Numbered from the stretch's first letter, positions 23,437-31,845 are shown. The stretch: 32,566 nt of DNA from Paenibacillus anaericanus (GCF_003994475.1 NZ_RZNY01000040.1:1-32566), one strand, 5' to 3'. Notes: generated by a model from the letters alone, not told the origin. A program made the numbers and translations.

Positions 23437-24444
23437 TTAGTGAACAGCCAAATCGAAGAGGTGCGGAACACGATGATCATCCGCATAGCCGTCTTCCTCA
23501 CGTTCGCCGGACAATGCGTCCGTCGGACAAGCATGTATGCATTTCAGGCAACCTTTACAATATTGATAGTCAATCCCATTTAAGAACATTTGTGGTCTGC
23601 CCTTTTTATCAAGTCTCTCTTCCCATACGAAGCAATTATCTGGACATACGGTATCGCACTGCGCGCAGTGTATGCAGGTTTCTTCTTTAAAGTGAGGCAT
23701 CATTCCCGAACGGGAAATGCTAAGATCCTTCAGAATACTATTACCAGGATTCGAAATGATTCCTCCCATATGTTGAGTTTCATAACCAAGCACCGGAGTG
23801 TCTGTACGAACAAATTCTGGCATACTAGCACCCTCAGGCAATTCAAAGGTATGGAATACTACCTCATTATATCCTCGTTCAAATGTAGCTAAAGCTGGGG
23901 CAACTGTCTGTGGATATTTCTTCTCCAGCGATTTAGTAATGACATCCTTCATGGTCTCTGGATCAAGAAATGGACATAAACGGAACATAGCTCCTAACAT
24001 CGCCATATTGACGCGGTTATTTAGTTCAAGCGCAATGCCCGTTGCATCTATAACGGCAATAGTTCCGCCGATGAGCTTCATTTTTTCTTTCAATTCTTCT
24101 GGAGTTTTGCGAGAGTTCACCAGAACCGTACTGTCCTCATAAATACCACTAATTACGTTTACGGTCTTCGCGAGTGCTTCTTGAAAGATACAAACGACAT
24201 GTGGACGTTCAACTGGTGAGGTATCACGGATTGGCGTGTCCAAATCACAGAAACGGATATGTGCTTTAACAGGTGAACCTTTCTTCTCTGAACCATATGA
24301 GGAGAAGCTTACACCGTTTAATCCTGCGCCCTCTACACCTGCCTCAGCGAGCATTTTACCCGCCAAATTGGCACCTAATCCCCCGATTGACTCCAAGCGG
24401 ATTTCAAAAAAACCAAGCTCATTTAATTTAGGTAGAAGTACCAC
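23437..24444 (-). CDS. 2-oxoacid:ferredoxin oxidoreductase, fused gamma-delta subunit, 336 aa
   Basis: The gamma domain (about 10-190) starts FEIRLESIGGLGANLAGKMLAEAG, with FSSYGSEKKGSPVKAHIRF, the PorG pattern. The C-terminus is a two-cluster ferredoxin (delta): CIHCAQCDTVCPDNC and CKGCLKCIHACP. It carries electrons from the catalytic alpha-beta subunit to ferredoxin. GTG at 24444 is preferred (GAGGGGGG upstream); 24480 is another GTG without a ribosome binding site. It is the first gene of the two-gene operon. Together the two proteins contain every domain of the one-chain NifJ-type enzyme, with the middle gamma-delta block on a separate chain. Confidence 0.9.
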   Translation of the reverse strand: MVLLPKLNELGFFEIRLESIGGLGANLAGKMLAEAGVEGAGLNGVSFSSYGSEKKGSPVKAHIRFCDLDTPIRDTSPVERPHVVCIFQEALAKTVNVISGIYEDSTVLVNSRKTPEELKEKMKLIGGTIAVIDATGIALELNNRVNMAMLGAMFRLCPFLDPETMKDVITKSLEKKYPQTVAPALATFERGYNEVVFHTFELPEGASMPEFVRTDTPVLGYETQHMGGIISNPGNSILKDLSISRSGMMPHFKEETCIHCAQCDTVCPDNCFVWEERLDKKGRPQMFLNGIDYQYCKGCLKCIHACPTDALSGEREEDGYADDHRVPHLFDLAVH

Positions 24445-24804
24445 TTCTTGACCCCCCTCTTTGCAAATATGAGTTCTCACGATCTAATTCAAGGAAATTA
24501 AAGCATATAACTGGAAAAATAACCGGATCTCGAAGCCTATTTTTGAGTAAAATGTCACAGTAAAATATACCCCGATTAATTTTTCAATTTATCATAGATT
24601 TAGTGTGATGAATGTAACAATTGTCATAAGGACAAACTCATTTTGACATATTCAACTTGGTTGTCATCAAATCCACACTTTGTCGAATTAACGCAGGAAA
24701 ATCGCTGAACATATCATTTCCTGCGCTTTCCCGAGAAATAATTAAAATACGAAAAACCATCCCTTAAAAGGAACAGTTTCACACAGCAGTATCATAGCTT
24801 TTAT
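24445..24804. promoter_or_regulatory. Regulatory intergenic region upstream of the oxidoreductase operon
   Basis: This gap of about 360 bases is AT-rich. It holds TGTGA-N6-TAACA at 24604-24619 (nine of ten positions of the FNR/CRP-type consensus TGTGA-N6-TCACA), the palindrome TTGTC-ATAAG-GACAA at 24621-24635 and a second TTGTCAT at 24661, 40 bases from the first. A possible minus-strand -10 TATATT lies at 24564-24569. The other half contains a 9-bp inverted repeat CGCAGGAAA/TTTCCTGCG (24692-24725) and the terminator of the ykvI-type gene. No ORF is convincing. Confidence 0.45.
24750..24779 (-). terminator. Terminator of the YkvI-type gene
   Basis: On the minus strand AAACTGTTCCTT pairs with AAGGGATGGTTT (several G-U pairs) around a two-base loop, followed by TTTT. 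It lies 25 bases after the stop at 24805. Confidence 0.75.
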
Positions 24805-25854
24805 TTAGATGATTTTTTTCGGATATTTTTTAATAACTAAGAAAAATAGTAGAATCATACCCAAGTAACCAAAGATAGGGTAAAGGTAGTAGAGAAGTGA
24901 GCTGAACCCCACTTGGCTGATTAAGAAGCAAGACAATAGAATGAATAGAGCTACCCCTAATTTCGGGAAAGTATATAAGCTCTGGATCTGACGAGTTATT
25001 CCAAAAACGTTACCTACCAGTGTTGTGAAAATTTCTCCGTATATCACGATTAAGAACAAAATATGCATCGGCATTCCGAAACTACGAATGATCTCAGCCA
25101 TGGGGATATCAAACTGTACAATTTCCGGCATCCTAGAATTTATCGCAAAATGACTGATCAATAACATAAAGCCAAGTCCAATGCCACCCCAAATCCCGCC
25201 CCACTTTAACACATTTTCATCCTTAACTTCATTACCGAGTGGGACCATAACCGCTTGGATAAAAGCAAAGTTTAAAGCAGCGTAAGCAAATGGACTAATC
25301 AACCATTTAAAATCTTGCAAATGCCCTCTTTGCAAATCCGTTGTATGCAAGATATTTTCAAACCCAACTACCTTTGTGGCAATGATAATTAAGAAAATGA
25401 GCATCATGGGTACGACCAACGAATTCACAATTAATATACCGTTCATCTCTTTAGTCATGACAAGAAAGCAAAGTAGAATACTGATGATAATGCCAAGTTG
25501 ATAAGGTAATCCCAACTGTTCCTCAAAGATGGAACCTGCCCCTGATATCATGACCGATGTTACACCAAATAAGATTATAAACGTCAGTACATTAGCAACT
25601 TTTCCAAAAAAACTACCAAACAAATAATTGTTTAGTTCCTGATATGAATTAGCTTTGATTCGATGCGACAGAATCATCATTTTAGTACCAATCCACATAA
25701 ATAGTAACGTAGCTATAAATATACCTACTCCACCGATTGCTCCGTATATAGTGAAAAACTGCATGATCGATTGTCCAGAGGCAAAACCAGCACCAACTAC
25801 CGTCCCTATATAAGTTGCGGCAATTTGCAATATCAACCTTGTTTTTTTGCTCAT
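24805..25854 (-). CDS. ykvI: YkvI-family membrane transporter, 349 aa
   Basis: An integral membrane protein with about ten helices. It begins LILQIAATYIGTVVGAGFASGQSIMQFF, the broken first helix with Gly-rich motif of APC/LeuT-fold secondary transporters, and closely fits the YkvI family in sequence and length (B. subtilis YkvI, about 347 aa). Substrate is unknown; the fold predicts ion-coupled uptake of a small solute such as an amino acid. ATG at 25854 has GGTGGGGG upstream. It lies directly downstream of the NAD salvage genes, separated by a strong terminator, so a role in that pathway (for instance uptake of a pyridine) is possible but unproven. Confidence 0.85.
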   Translation of the reverse strand: MSKKTRLILQIAATYIGTVVGAGFASGQSIMQFFTIYGAIGGVGIFIATLLFMWIGTKMMILSHRIKANSYQELNNYLFGSFFGKVANVLTFIILFGVTSVMISGAGSIFEEQLGLPYQLGIIISILLCFLVMTKEMNGILIVNSLVVPMMLIFLIIIATKVVGFENILHTTDLQRGHLQDFKWLISPFAYAALNFAFIQAVMVPLGNEVKDENVLKWGGIWGGIGLGFMLLISHFAINSRMPEIVQFDIPMAEIIRSFGMPMHILFLIVIYGEIFTTLVGNVFGITRQIQSLYTFPKLGVALFILLSCFLISQVGFSSLLYYLYPIFGYLGMILLFFLVIKKYPKKII

Positions 25855-25946
25855 ATATCCCCCACCGCATATAAAAGATTAGATGATACACTAGTCTATG
25901 TCTGCCAGGCTTGTATATTCCGAAAAATGGAAATGTGCTCAAATAA

Positions 25947-25994
25947 TAAAAGGTTGGTTAATAGGCTTATTAGACCTAGTAACCAACCTTTTAT
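25947..25994 (-). terminator. Terminator of the NAD salvage group
   Basis: AAAAGGTTGGTTA and TAACCAACCTTTT form a 13-bp perfect stem with an inner ATAGG/CCTAG pairing; T-rich on both sides. It lies 24 bases after the pncB stop. Confidence 0.9.
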
Positions 25995-26017
25995 AGGTGC
26001 ACTTAATTTACTTAAGA

Positions 26018-27472
26018 TTATTCCTCTTGCAGGTTCATATAATCCTCGATCATTTTTTGCTTCAATTCCCAAGCTTCCTGACTCAAGTTGATGCGATACT
26101 TCTCTGGATTGAGTTTTCTTAAATATTCAGGCCAGAACAAATTAAGCTGCTGTTGATGAAATTCACGAATTTCTTCCAGGGTTGGAAGGTCGTATACCAA
26201 CTTACCTTCATCAAAAACAAGTTGGAGCATGGAGACCGTATCATAATCTGTTACGGATTTTTTAATATAAGGATGCACTGGATCAAAAAGTCGAAGTTTA
26301 CCTCCACTACGCGCATGTTGCTCATGCGTGAAGCAAATATAATCAGCGGTTGCCTTGCCACTATCTCGATTAATAAGCCGTAGTACATCTTTTTTGCCAG
26401 GTGAGGTCACTTTCTCTGGGTTACCCGAAATCTTAATCGTCGGTTCCATCTTGCCATCCTTCTCACGCTCAACTAGCTTGTATACACCACCAAGAGCAGG
26501 TTGATCTGCAGCCGTAATGAGTTGTGTTCCAACACCCCAAATATCAATCTTAGCACCCTGGGATTTGAGGTTGAAGATTGTATTCTCATCTAGATCATTG
26601 GAGGCAACAATCTTTACATAAGGTAGACCGGCGTCATCCAGCATTTTGCGGGCTTTAATCGATAGATAGGCAAGGTCTCCACTATCCAAGCGGATACTTC
26701 CTAAACGTTTGCCCATCGCTTCAAGTTTCTTCGCTGTCTTGATAGCATTGGGTACTCCGCTTTGCAAAGTGTCGAACGTATCCACAAGTAACGAGACTTG
26801 ATCAGGTAAGGCCTTAGCATAGACTTCAAATGCCTCTAGCTCTGAATCAAAGATTTGAACCCAAGAGTGAGCGTGTGTGCCTTTCGTGGGTATACCAAAA
26901 ATCTCACCAGCTAGCATATTAGATGTTGCATCGAATCCCGATATATAAGCTGCACGTGCTCCCCAAATCGCTGCATCGGCTTCCTGTGCCCGGCGAGTAC
27001 CAAATTCTAGCAGAACATCATTCTCTGCTACACGCTTGACCCGAGACGCTTTGGTAGCAATTAGTGTTTGAAAATTCATAAAATTCAGTAATGCCGTCTC
27101 CACCAGTTGCGTCTCCAAAATAGTTCCCTCTATACGAATTAAAGGTTCATTTGGAAAAACCACAGCTCCTTCTTGCATGGAGTGCATCGTTCCTCTAAAA
27201 CGGAAATCCCGTAGTAACTCCAAAAATTCCGGTTTATAGTTTTCCTCCTGCTTAGCCAGATAAGACAGATCGTCTTCAGTGAAACGCAAGTTAGAGATGT
27301 ACTTTACGATCCGTTCTAATCCAGCAAATACAGCAAATCCATTACCAAAAGGTAACTTACGAAAATAAGCCTCAAACACCGCTTTACGAAGATGTGTCCC
27401 ATTAATCCAATGAGCGTACATCATATTAATTTGATATTTATCAGTATGTAGCGCCAAGTTTTCACTTTGCAT
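26018..27472 (-). CDS. pncB: Nicotinate phosphoribosyltransferase, 484 aa
   Basis: PncB joins nicotinate with phosphoribosyl pyrophosphate to give nicotinate mononucleotide, the committing step of NAD salvage (Preiss-Handler pathway). Seen: the N-terminal LHTDKYQINMMYAHW, the core LEFGTRRAQEADAAIWGARAAYISGFDATSN with the family's phosphoribosyl-binding residues, GTHAHSWVQIF with the catalytic-site His, and RLDSGDLAYLS with the conserved Asp. Length matches the Gram-positive ~480-490 aa form. ATG at 27472 has GAGAGGATGAG upstream. It is the last gene of the minus-strand group nudix-pncA-pncB, with an unusual hairpin element between it and pncA. Confidence 0.95.
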   Translation of the reverse strand: MQSENLALHTDKYQINMMYAHWINGTHLRKAVFEAYFRKLPFGNGFAVFAGLERIVKYISNLRFTEDDLSYLAKQEENYKPEFLELLRDFRFRGTMHSMQEGAVVFPNEPLIRIEGTILETQLVETALLNFMNFQTLIATKASRVKRVAENDVLLEFGTRRAQEADAAIWGARAAYISGFDATSNMLAGEIFGIPTKGTHAHSWVQIFDSELEAFEVYAKALPDQVSLLVDTFDTLQSGVPNAIKTAKKLEAMGKRLGSIRLDSGDLAYLSIKARKMLDDAGLPYVKIVASNDLDENTIFNLKSQGAKIDIWGVGTQLITAADQPALGGVYKLVEREKDGKMEPTIKISGNPEKVTSPGKKDVLRLINRDSGKATADYICFTHEQHARSGGKLRLFDPVHPYIKKSVTDYDTVSMLQLVFDEGKLVYDLPTLEEIREFHQQQLNLFWPEYLRKLNPEKYRINLSQEAWELKQKMIEDYMNLQEE

Positions 27473-27538
27473 CGTCTCTCATCCTCTCTGGCTGCCTGAT
27501 ATTTTCTTGTATAATTAGGCTACGTGGGCAAAATGTTC

Positions 27539-27703
27539 TTACGATCGCTGTTGTCCCCGAATTTCTTTATTGAATGGTTGAATTGGTTGAAATTCGGGGA
27601 CAAAGGCGAACGTAGCTCAAGCTTCCGATGTAGCTTTCTCAAGGAAAGCTTTTAGCTTCTTCAGAATCATTTCGCCCTCGTAGCTAGTATCATCTTATAT
27701 AAC
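27539..27703. repeat. Hairpin element between pncA and pncB flanked by 11-base direct repeats
   Basis: TTGTCCCCGAATTTC (27551-27565) and GAAATTCGGGGACAA (27589-27603) form a perfect 15-bp stem with a 23-base loop; with the outer bases about 22 of 25 positions pair (27541-27613). A second palindrome AGCTTTC/GAAAGCT follows (27632-27650). The block is bounded by the direct repeats GCAAAATGTTC at 27528-27538 and 27704-27714, which look like a target duplication. A minus-strand 17-aa ORF (27617-27670), MILKKLKAFLEKATSEA, lies inside with a weak ribosome binding site. Possibly a MITE-like or REP-like element; no terminal inverted repeats were found, so this is uncertain. Confidence 0.45.
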
Positions 27704-27712
27704 GCAAAATGT

Positions 27713-28264
27713 TCAGCCACAATCGTGACTATCTGTCACCTTTGCACCCAAACTTCCACGAAGATGATCCAGCGCCCAGACATGGCCCTCTGGATTAAAA
27801 CTAGCTACGGCATCATTATAAACCGTAATCGCAAAGCCCTTATTGTAAGCATCTACAGCTGTATGTAGTACACAAATATCCGTACAAACACCGATCAGAT
27901 GCACTTCTGTTATCCCTCGCTCACGGAGTTTCGATTCCAGGTCAGTACCGCAAAAAGCACTATATCTGGTCTTATCCATCCAATATACCTTATCAGCATG
28001 GCGAGTATACACCTCAGCCAGATCTCCATATAATTCCCGGCCTTCTGTACCGCGTAAATTATGAGGTGGAAATAGCTTACTTTCGGGATGCCAACTATCT
28101 TCTCGTTCATGAAGATCTACAGCCATGACTACAAAATCGCCACGCTCAACATATAGTTCAGTCAATCGGCAAATATTGTCCGCAATCGCGATTGCGGGTT
28201 CGCCTACAGGAAGATTACCATCTACAAAATCATTCGTGAAATCAATCACGATAAGTGCCTTCAT
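27713..28264 (-). CDS. pncA: Nicotinamidase (isochorismatase fold), 183 aa
   Basis: PncA hydrolyses nicotinamide to nicotinate and ammonia, feeding PncB. The catalytic triad is visible: Asp in ALIVIDFTNDF (about 8), Lys in WMDKTRYSAF (about 98) and the nucleophile Cys in GVCTDICVLHTA (about 131). Metal ligands Asp and His occur in AVDLHEREDSWH (about 50-59). ATG at 28264 is chosen because GGGGTG precedes it; GTG at 28273 is the other option. The second flanking repeat of the hairpin element overlaps its stop codon, so its last residues may have been changed by an insertion. It follows the Nudix-wHTH gene by 57 bases. Confidence 0.93.
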   Translation of the reverse strand: MKALIVIDFTNDFVDGNLPVGEPAIAIADNICRLTELYVERGDFVVMAVDLHEREDSWHPESKLFPPHNLRGTEGRELYGDLAEVYTRHADKVYWMDKTRYSAFCGTDLESKLRERGITEVHLIGVCTDICVLHTAVDAYNKGFAITVYNDAVASFNPEGHVWALDHLRGSLGAKVTDSHDCG

Positions 28265-28321
28265 GAATTTCACCCCATTAATTAATTTAGATGAAGTGCT
28301 AAGCGTAACGACAAGAACAAC

Positions 28322-29104
28322 CTACGTATAAATAGATAATTGCGGTGTATAGTCCGTAAAGCGATATAACTGTGCTGGTCGTTGTGAGTACTGATTAGAT
28401 AATAAAGCCTTTCCGTTCTCGTCACGAACCTCTTCCAAAATTCCTTGACGACTACGTGTTGAGGTAATTTTTCGGATGAAATTCAACTCAGCAAAGTCGG
28501 GTACAACCGTCTGAATAACTTGGTACAATTCACCCAATGTAAAATGTGGAGGAAGAAATTGCTTAGCGATCGTCGTGTGCAGCATCTGCTGTTGAATTCT
28601 TTTGTAAGCATCCTGCAATATTTCGCGATGATCAAATGCCAGATCCAAATCTTCAAGCGCCTCATTAACGGTAAATAAGCCAACCTCTTGCGCATCATCC
28701 GCAGATTGACGTTTCTCTAGAACCGACTCCTCAACAAGTGCTGAGAAGGCGTGAGAGATAATCCACCCACGTGGATCTCGTCCTGGCTTACTATAGACTC
28801 CAAGATACTCTAGATGATGACCATCATCAACGCCTGTTTCTTCCTTCAGCTCTCTTCTCGCTGTCTCGAATAGCGATTCATCTTCCTGAGAGAATCCGCC
28901 CGGAAGCGCCCATGCGCCAGCAAAAGGCCAGCTTCTACGCCGAATCAACATGACCTTAAGCTCAAACCGAGGCAACGATTTAGTCGCTGCCTTACGCTCG
29001 AGTCTCGCCAGAGTAAACATAACAATATCCGCTGGTATGCCATCAGGTGTCCGGTATTTCTTCACATCATAATTTTGTTTGTTCTGATCCTGTTCCTTGC
29101 TCAT
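28322..29104 (-). CDS. Nudix hydrolase with C-terminal winged helix (NrtR-like), 260 aa
   Basis: The N-terminal Nudix domain has an intact box, GGFSQEDESLFETARREL and then KEETGV (about 70-92), so pyrophosphatase activity is possible. The C-terminal part (about 170-260) is a winged-helix segment, LPPHFTLGELYQVIQTVV... NFIRKI, as in the NrtR family that senses ADP-ribose or related nucleotides and controls NAD genes. Its position ahead of pncA and pncB in the same direction supports a regulatory or recycling role in NAD metabolism. The start is ATG at 29104, with GGTGA 7 bases upstream. Whether it is a regulator, an ADP-ribose pyrophosphatase or both is open. Confidence 0.85.
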   Translation of the reverse strand: MSKEQDQNKQNYDVKKYRTPDGIPADIVMFTLARLERKAATKSLPRFELKVMLIRRRSWPFAGAWALPGGFSQEDESLFETARRELKEETGVDDGHHLEYLGVYSKPGRDPRGWIISHAFSALVEESVLEKRQSADDAQEVGLFTVNEALEDLDLAFDHREILQDAYKRIQQQMLHTTIAKQFLPPHFTLGELYQVIQTVVPDFAELNFIRKITSTRSRQGILEEVRDENGKALLSNQYSQRPAQLYRFTDYTPQLSIYT

Positions 29105-29223
29105 CAACAATCACCACATCAGTCATTTGATAACGTCCGCACCCAAAGGTGCTGGGCATTCCCTTATATTCAAAACCTTAAAGATGTTATACAAAATCAT
29201 CTTACTTAATCATTATCGCGTTT

Positions 29224-29631
29224 TTACTTCGAATCTCGAGGTAGGCGAAATGTTGCTGTCGAGATACACGCTAACGTTCCATCTTCACCACGAACCTCGG
29301 AGCGAAGTGTCATCGTACGGTGTGTCTCATGTAGTGGATAGGCCGAAGCAATCAATTCACCACTACGCATCGCACTTAAGAAGTTGACATTCAAATGAGT
29401 CGTAACTCCTTGGCTGCCATTCTTAATCGCTGTGACCAGTGTCCCCATAGCCTGATCCATCATGGAAGATAGAACTCCTCCATGTACGATTCCCATTGAA
29501 TTCAGATGCGATTCATTCACCGTTAATCCTAGTTCTACAAGCTTGCTGTCTGCTGACAACATCCGCAAGCCAAGCAGTCCCCAAAATGATTTCTCACTTC
29601 GAGCTATAATTTCTGACCAATCCATATCCAT
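29224..29631 (-). CDS. PaaI-type hotdog-fold thioesterase, 135 aa
   Basis: The hotdog signature is present: NESHLNSMGIVHGGVLSSMMDQAMGTL (about 39-65), with the HGG turn and the Asp expected at the active site of PaaI-like thioesterases, followed by the long strand THLNVNFLSAMRSGELIASAYPL. These enzymes hydrolyse acyl- or aryl-CoA thioesters in the cytoplasm; the substrate here is unknown. ATG at 29631 has AGGGGGAA upstream. It lies between ricA and the Nudix gene, and a terminator of ricA precedes it, so it is likely transcribed from its own promoter. Confidence 0.88.
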   Translation of the reverse strand: MDMDWSEIIARSEKSFWGLLGLRMLSADSKLVELGLTVNESHLNSMGIVHGGVLSSMMDQAMGTLVTAIKNGSQGVTTHLNVNFLSAMRSGELIASAYPLHETHRTMTLRSEVRGEDGTLACISTATFRLPRDSK

Positions 29632-29693
29632 ATAGGTTCCCCCTATGTTGTTTAGGTAGATAGAAATCTACTTTATTCATGATGTTAATCATC

Positions 29694-29721
29694 AAAAAGT
29701 GCGGAAGATATATCTCCGCAC
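29694..29721 (-). terminator. Terminator of the miaB-ricA operon
   Basis: On the minus strand GTGCGGA and TCCGCAC pair around a loop containing GATATATC, followed by TTTTT, immediately after the ricA stop. Confidence 0.9.
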
Positions 29722-29728
29722 CCCTTTA

Positions 29729-30181
29729 TTATTCGCCGTATCCTGATGTAGTTTCAGGAGCACTACCAGCTTCCACATTAACTTTCTCCGAGACGGTATC
29801 TCGGATTACAGAAATGACAAGTTGGAGTAGATAATTAATATCGCTCTGGCTTTGTTGAAACTCAGTAACCACAGGAATACTTTCTAATTCCTCCTGAAGC
29901 TCATTCATTTCACCTTCAATCTTCTCTACCATCGCTTTATTCTGAAAGCTTTCAAATGCAACTACTTCTTTTTGCTTCTTCTTGATCGTACTGATCAGAG
30001 CTTGTACACGTTCATGCTGCTGAATCAATTGCTCTGCCTTTTGAAAATGCTGAACTTCTTCGCTCGTTCCGATCAATTCGGCGAGTTCCTTAGCTTTGGA
30101 CATGATATCTCCGCGAATGACTAGATCACGAGAATTAAATTTTGGAATACCGCAATCTGTATGATCATTATGTTGTTCCAA
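29729..30181 (-). CDS. ricA: RicA (YmcA), YlbF/YmcA family, 150 aa
   Basis: In B. subtilis RicA joins RicF (YlbF) and RicT (YaaT) in an Fe-S containing complex that promotes RNase Y-dependent mRNA processing and affects competence, biofilm formation and sporulation. The protein is all helix; the hallmark ELQEELESIPVVTEFQQSQSDINYLLQLV (about 94-122) is shared with YmcA. Its place directly after miaB matches the ymcB-ymcA order of Bacillus, which makes the assignment firm. It starts with TTG at 30181 with AAGGGGAG upstream, which adds about 26 residues containing a Cys before the usual start region (MSKAKELAELIG, ATG at 30103). The shorter start is possible. Confidence 0.9.
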   Translation of the reverse strand: MEQHNDHTDCGIPKFNSRDLVIRGDIMSKAKELAELIGTSEEVQHFQKAEQLIQQHERVQALISTIKKKQKEVVAFESFQNKAMVEKIEGEMNELQEELESIPVVTEFQQSQSDINYLLQLVISVIRDTVSEKVNVEAGSAPETTSGYGE

Positions 30182-30237
30182 GGTCTTCTCCCCTTATCGA
30201 TTAATCGGATTTACGGCCTGGGCATCATAATTAATAA

Positions 30238-31845
30238 TTAAGCCAGCGTGACCGCTTCCGGTACAATATTACCTTTAATATACCACGTCATCGGGTCAGT
30301 AATCTCTACTTTGACGAAGGTTCCGATTAAATCGCTACTTCCTTCAAAGTGAACAAGCTTATTACTGCGAGTACGGCCTGCGAGTACATTTGAGTTATTC
30401 TTACTTTCTCCCTCAACCAGCACTTCAACGATTTGTCCTTGTACCCCATCATTACTCTTCCGGCTATATTGATTGATCGTCTCATTCAACCGCTGAAGAC
30501 GTTCCTTCTTAGCTTCCATAGGTACGTTATCTTCCATTACTGCAGCAGGTGTACCCTCACGCGGTGAGTAAATATAAGAATAGGCAAAATCGAAACCGAC
30601 TTCTTGTACTAGGGACAATGTATCTGCAAATTGTTCTTCTGTCTCACCAGGGAAGCCTACAATGATATCCGTCGTCAACACAACATTCGGAATAGCTGCC
30701 TTGATTCTTGACACAAGATTCAGATAATGTTCCCGTGTATACTTGCGGCTCATCCGTTTCAGCACCTCAGTACTACCTGATTGAACCGGTAGATGAATAT
30801 GCTCTACGAGGTTGCCCCCTTTAGCTAACACCTCAATCAAATGATCATCAAAATCACGTGGATGTGAGGTCATGAAACGAACACGCGGGATATCTATCTT
30901 GCGAATATCATCCATTAGATCGGCGAATAAGTACTGAATATCCGTAAAATCCTTACCGTACGCATTGACATTCTGACCAAGCAAGGTAATTTCCTTGAAG
31001 CCTTGACGCGCCAGTTCCCTTACCTCGGCGATCACATCTTCAGGTCGACGGCTGCGTTCCTTACCACGGGTAAATGGAACAATACAATATGTACAGAACT
31101 TATCGCAGCCATACATAATGTTAACCCATGCACGCATGCCTTCACGTTTCTTCGGCAAATTCTCAATGATATCGCCTTCTTTGGACCATACTTCAACAAC
31201 CAATTCCTTACTAAATAATGCCCCTTGGATTAGTTGTGGTAGACGATGCAGATTATGCGTTCCGAAGATCATATCGACGAATGAATGCTTCTGCAGTATC
31301 CGATTCACAACACTTTCTTCTTGTGACATGCATCCGCATACCCCAAGCAACAAACCTGGCTTCTCAGTCTTCAATACTTTAAGATGACCCAGTTCGCCAA
31401 ACACCTTGTCTTCTGCGTTCTCCCGAATCGCACAAGTATTAAGCAGGATAATATCCGCCTCTTTGCGATCTTCTGTAGACTGATAGCCCATTTGTTCTAG
31501 TAGACCCTTCATTGTCTCCGTATCATGCTCATTCATCTGACAACCATAGGTCGCTATAGAATAATAATGTTGACGTTGAAGGTTCATTTGTCTAAATTGT
31601 TCCATCAGTTCGTGAGTATCGGTATCTTCGAAGTTAATCACTTCAATTTCTTGCTTCCCTCTTCGTTTACCCTCTTTGTAATCCGGGTTCGAATTGATTT
31701 GTACCGTACGTCCCTTAATCCGATAAGTGGTCTTGCCGTCTTCTTCTGAGATTACTTTTGCATCCGAAAAATCAAAATACTTGGAGTAATCCTTCGAACT
31801 CTTGCCGGATTTTAAGTCCGGTGAGTTTGGGTTCTCCTTAGTCAT
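30238..31845 (-). CDS. miaB: MiaB, tRNA methylthiotransferase, 535 aa
   Basis: MiaB adds the methylthio group to isopentenyl-adenosine 37 of tRNAs. In order: an N-terminal extension (1-90) common in Bacillota, the methylthiotransferase domain with Cys in TYGCQMNE, NTCAIRENAEDK and GVCGCMSQ that hold the auxiliary [4Fe-4S] cluster, the radical-SAM motif YGCDKFCTYCIVPFTRGKERSR (CX3CX2C, about 240), and a C-terminal TRAM domain (about 465-530). ATG at 31845 has AAAGGACG upstream. It forms an operon with ricA (56-base gap). Minus-strand extended -10 TGTTATAAT lies at 31904-31912. Confidence 0.95.
   Translation of the reverse strand: MTKENPNSPDLKSGKSSKDYSKYFDFSDAKVISEEDGKTTYRIKGRTVQINSNPDYKEGKRRGKQEIEVINFEDTDTHELMEQFRQMNLQRQHYYSIATYGCQMNEHDTETMKGLLEQMGYQSTEDRKEADIILLNTCAIRENAEDKVFGELGHLKVLKTEKPGLLLGVCGCMSQEESVVNRILQKHSFVDMIFGTHNLHRLPQLIQGALFSKELVVEVWSKEGDIIENLPKKREGMRAWVNIMYGCDKFCTYCIVPFTRGKERSRRPEDVIAEVRELARQGFKEITLLGQNVNAYGKDFTDIQYLFADLMDDIRKIDIPRVRFMTSHPRDFDDHLIEVLAKGGNLVEHIHLPVQSGSTEVLKRMSRKYTREHYLNLVSRIKAAIPNVVLTTDIIVGFPGETEEQFADTLSLVQEVGFDFAYSYIYSPREGTPAAVMEDNVPMEAKKERLQRLNETINQYSRKSNDGVQGQIVEVLVEGESKNNSNVLAGRTRSNKLVHFEGSSDLIGTFVKVEITDPMTWYIKGNIVPEAVTLA

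Noticed and set aside
24600..24670. Rex operator upstream of the oxidoreductase operon
   Set aside because: TTGTC...GACAA lacks the TTGTGAA/TTCACAA half-sites expected for Rex.
27539..27703. Classical MITE with terminal inverted repeats
   Set aside because: The ends inside the 11-base direct repeats are not inverted repeats of each other, so only a looser mobile-element interpretation is kept.
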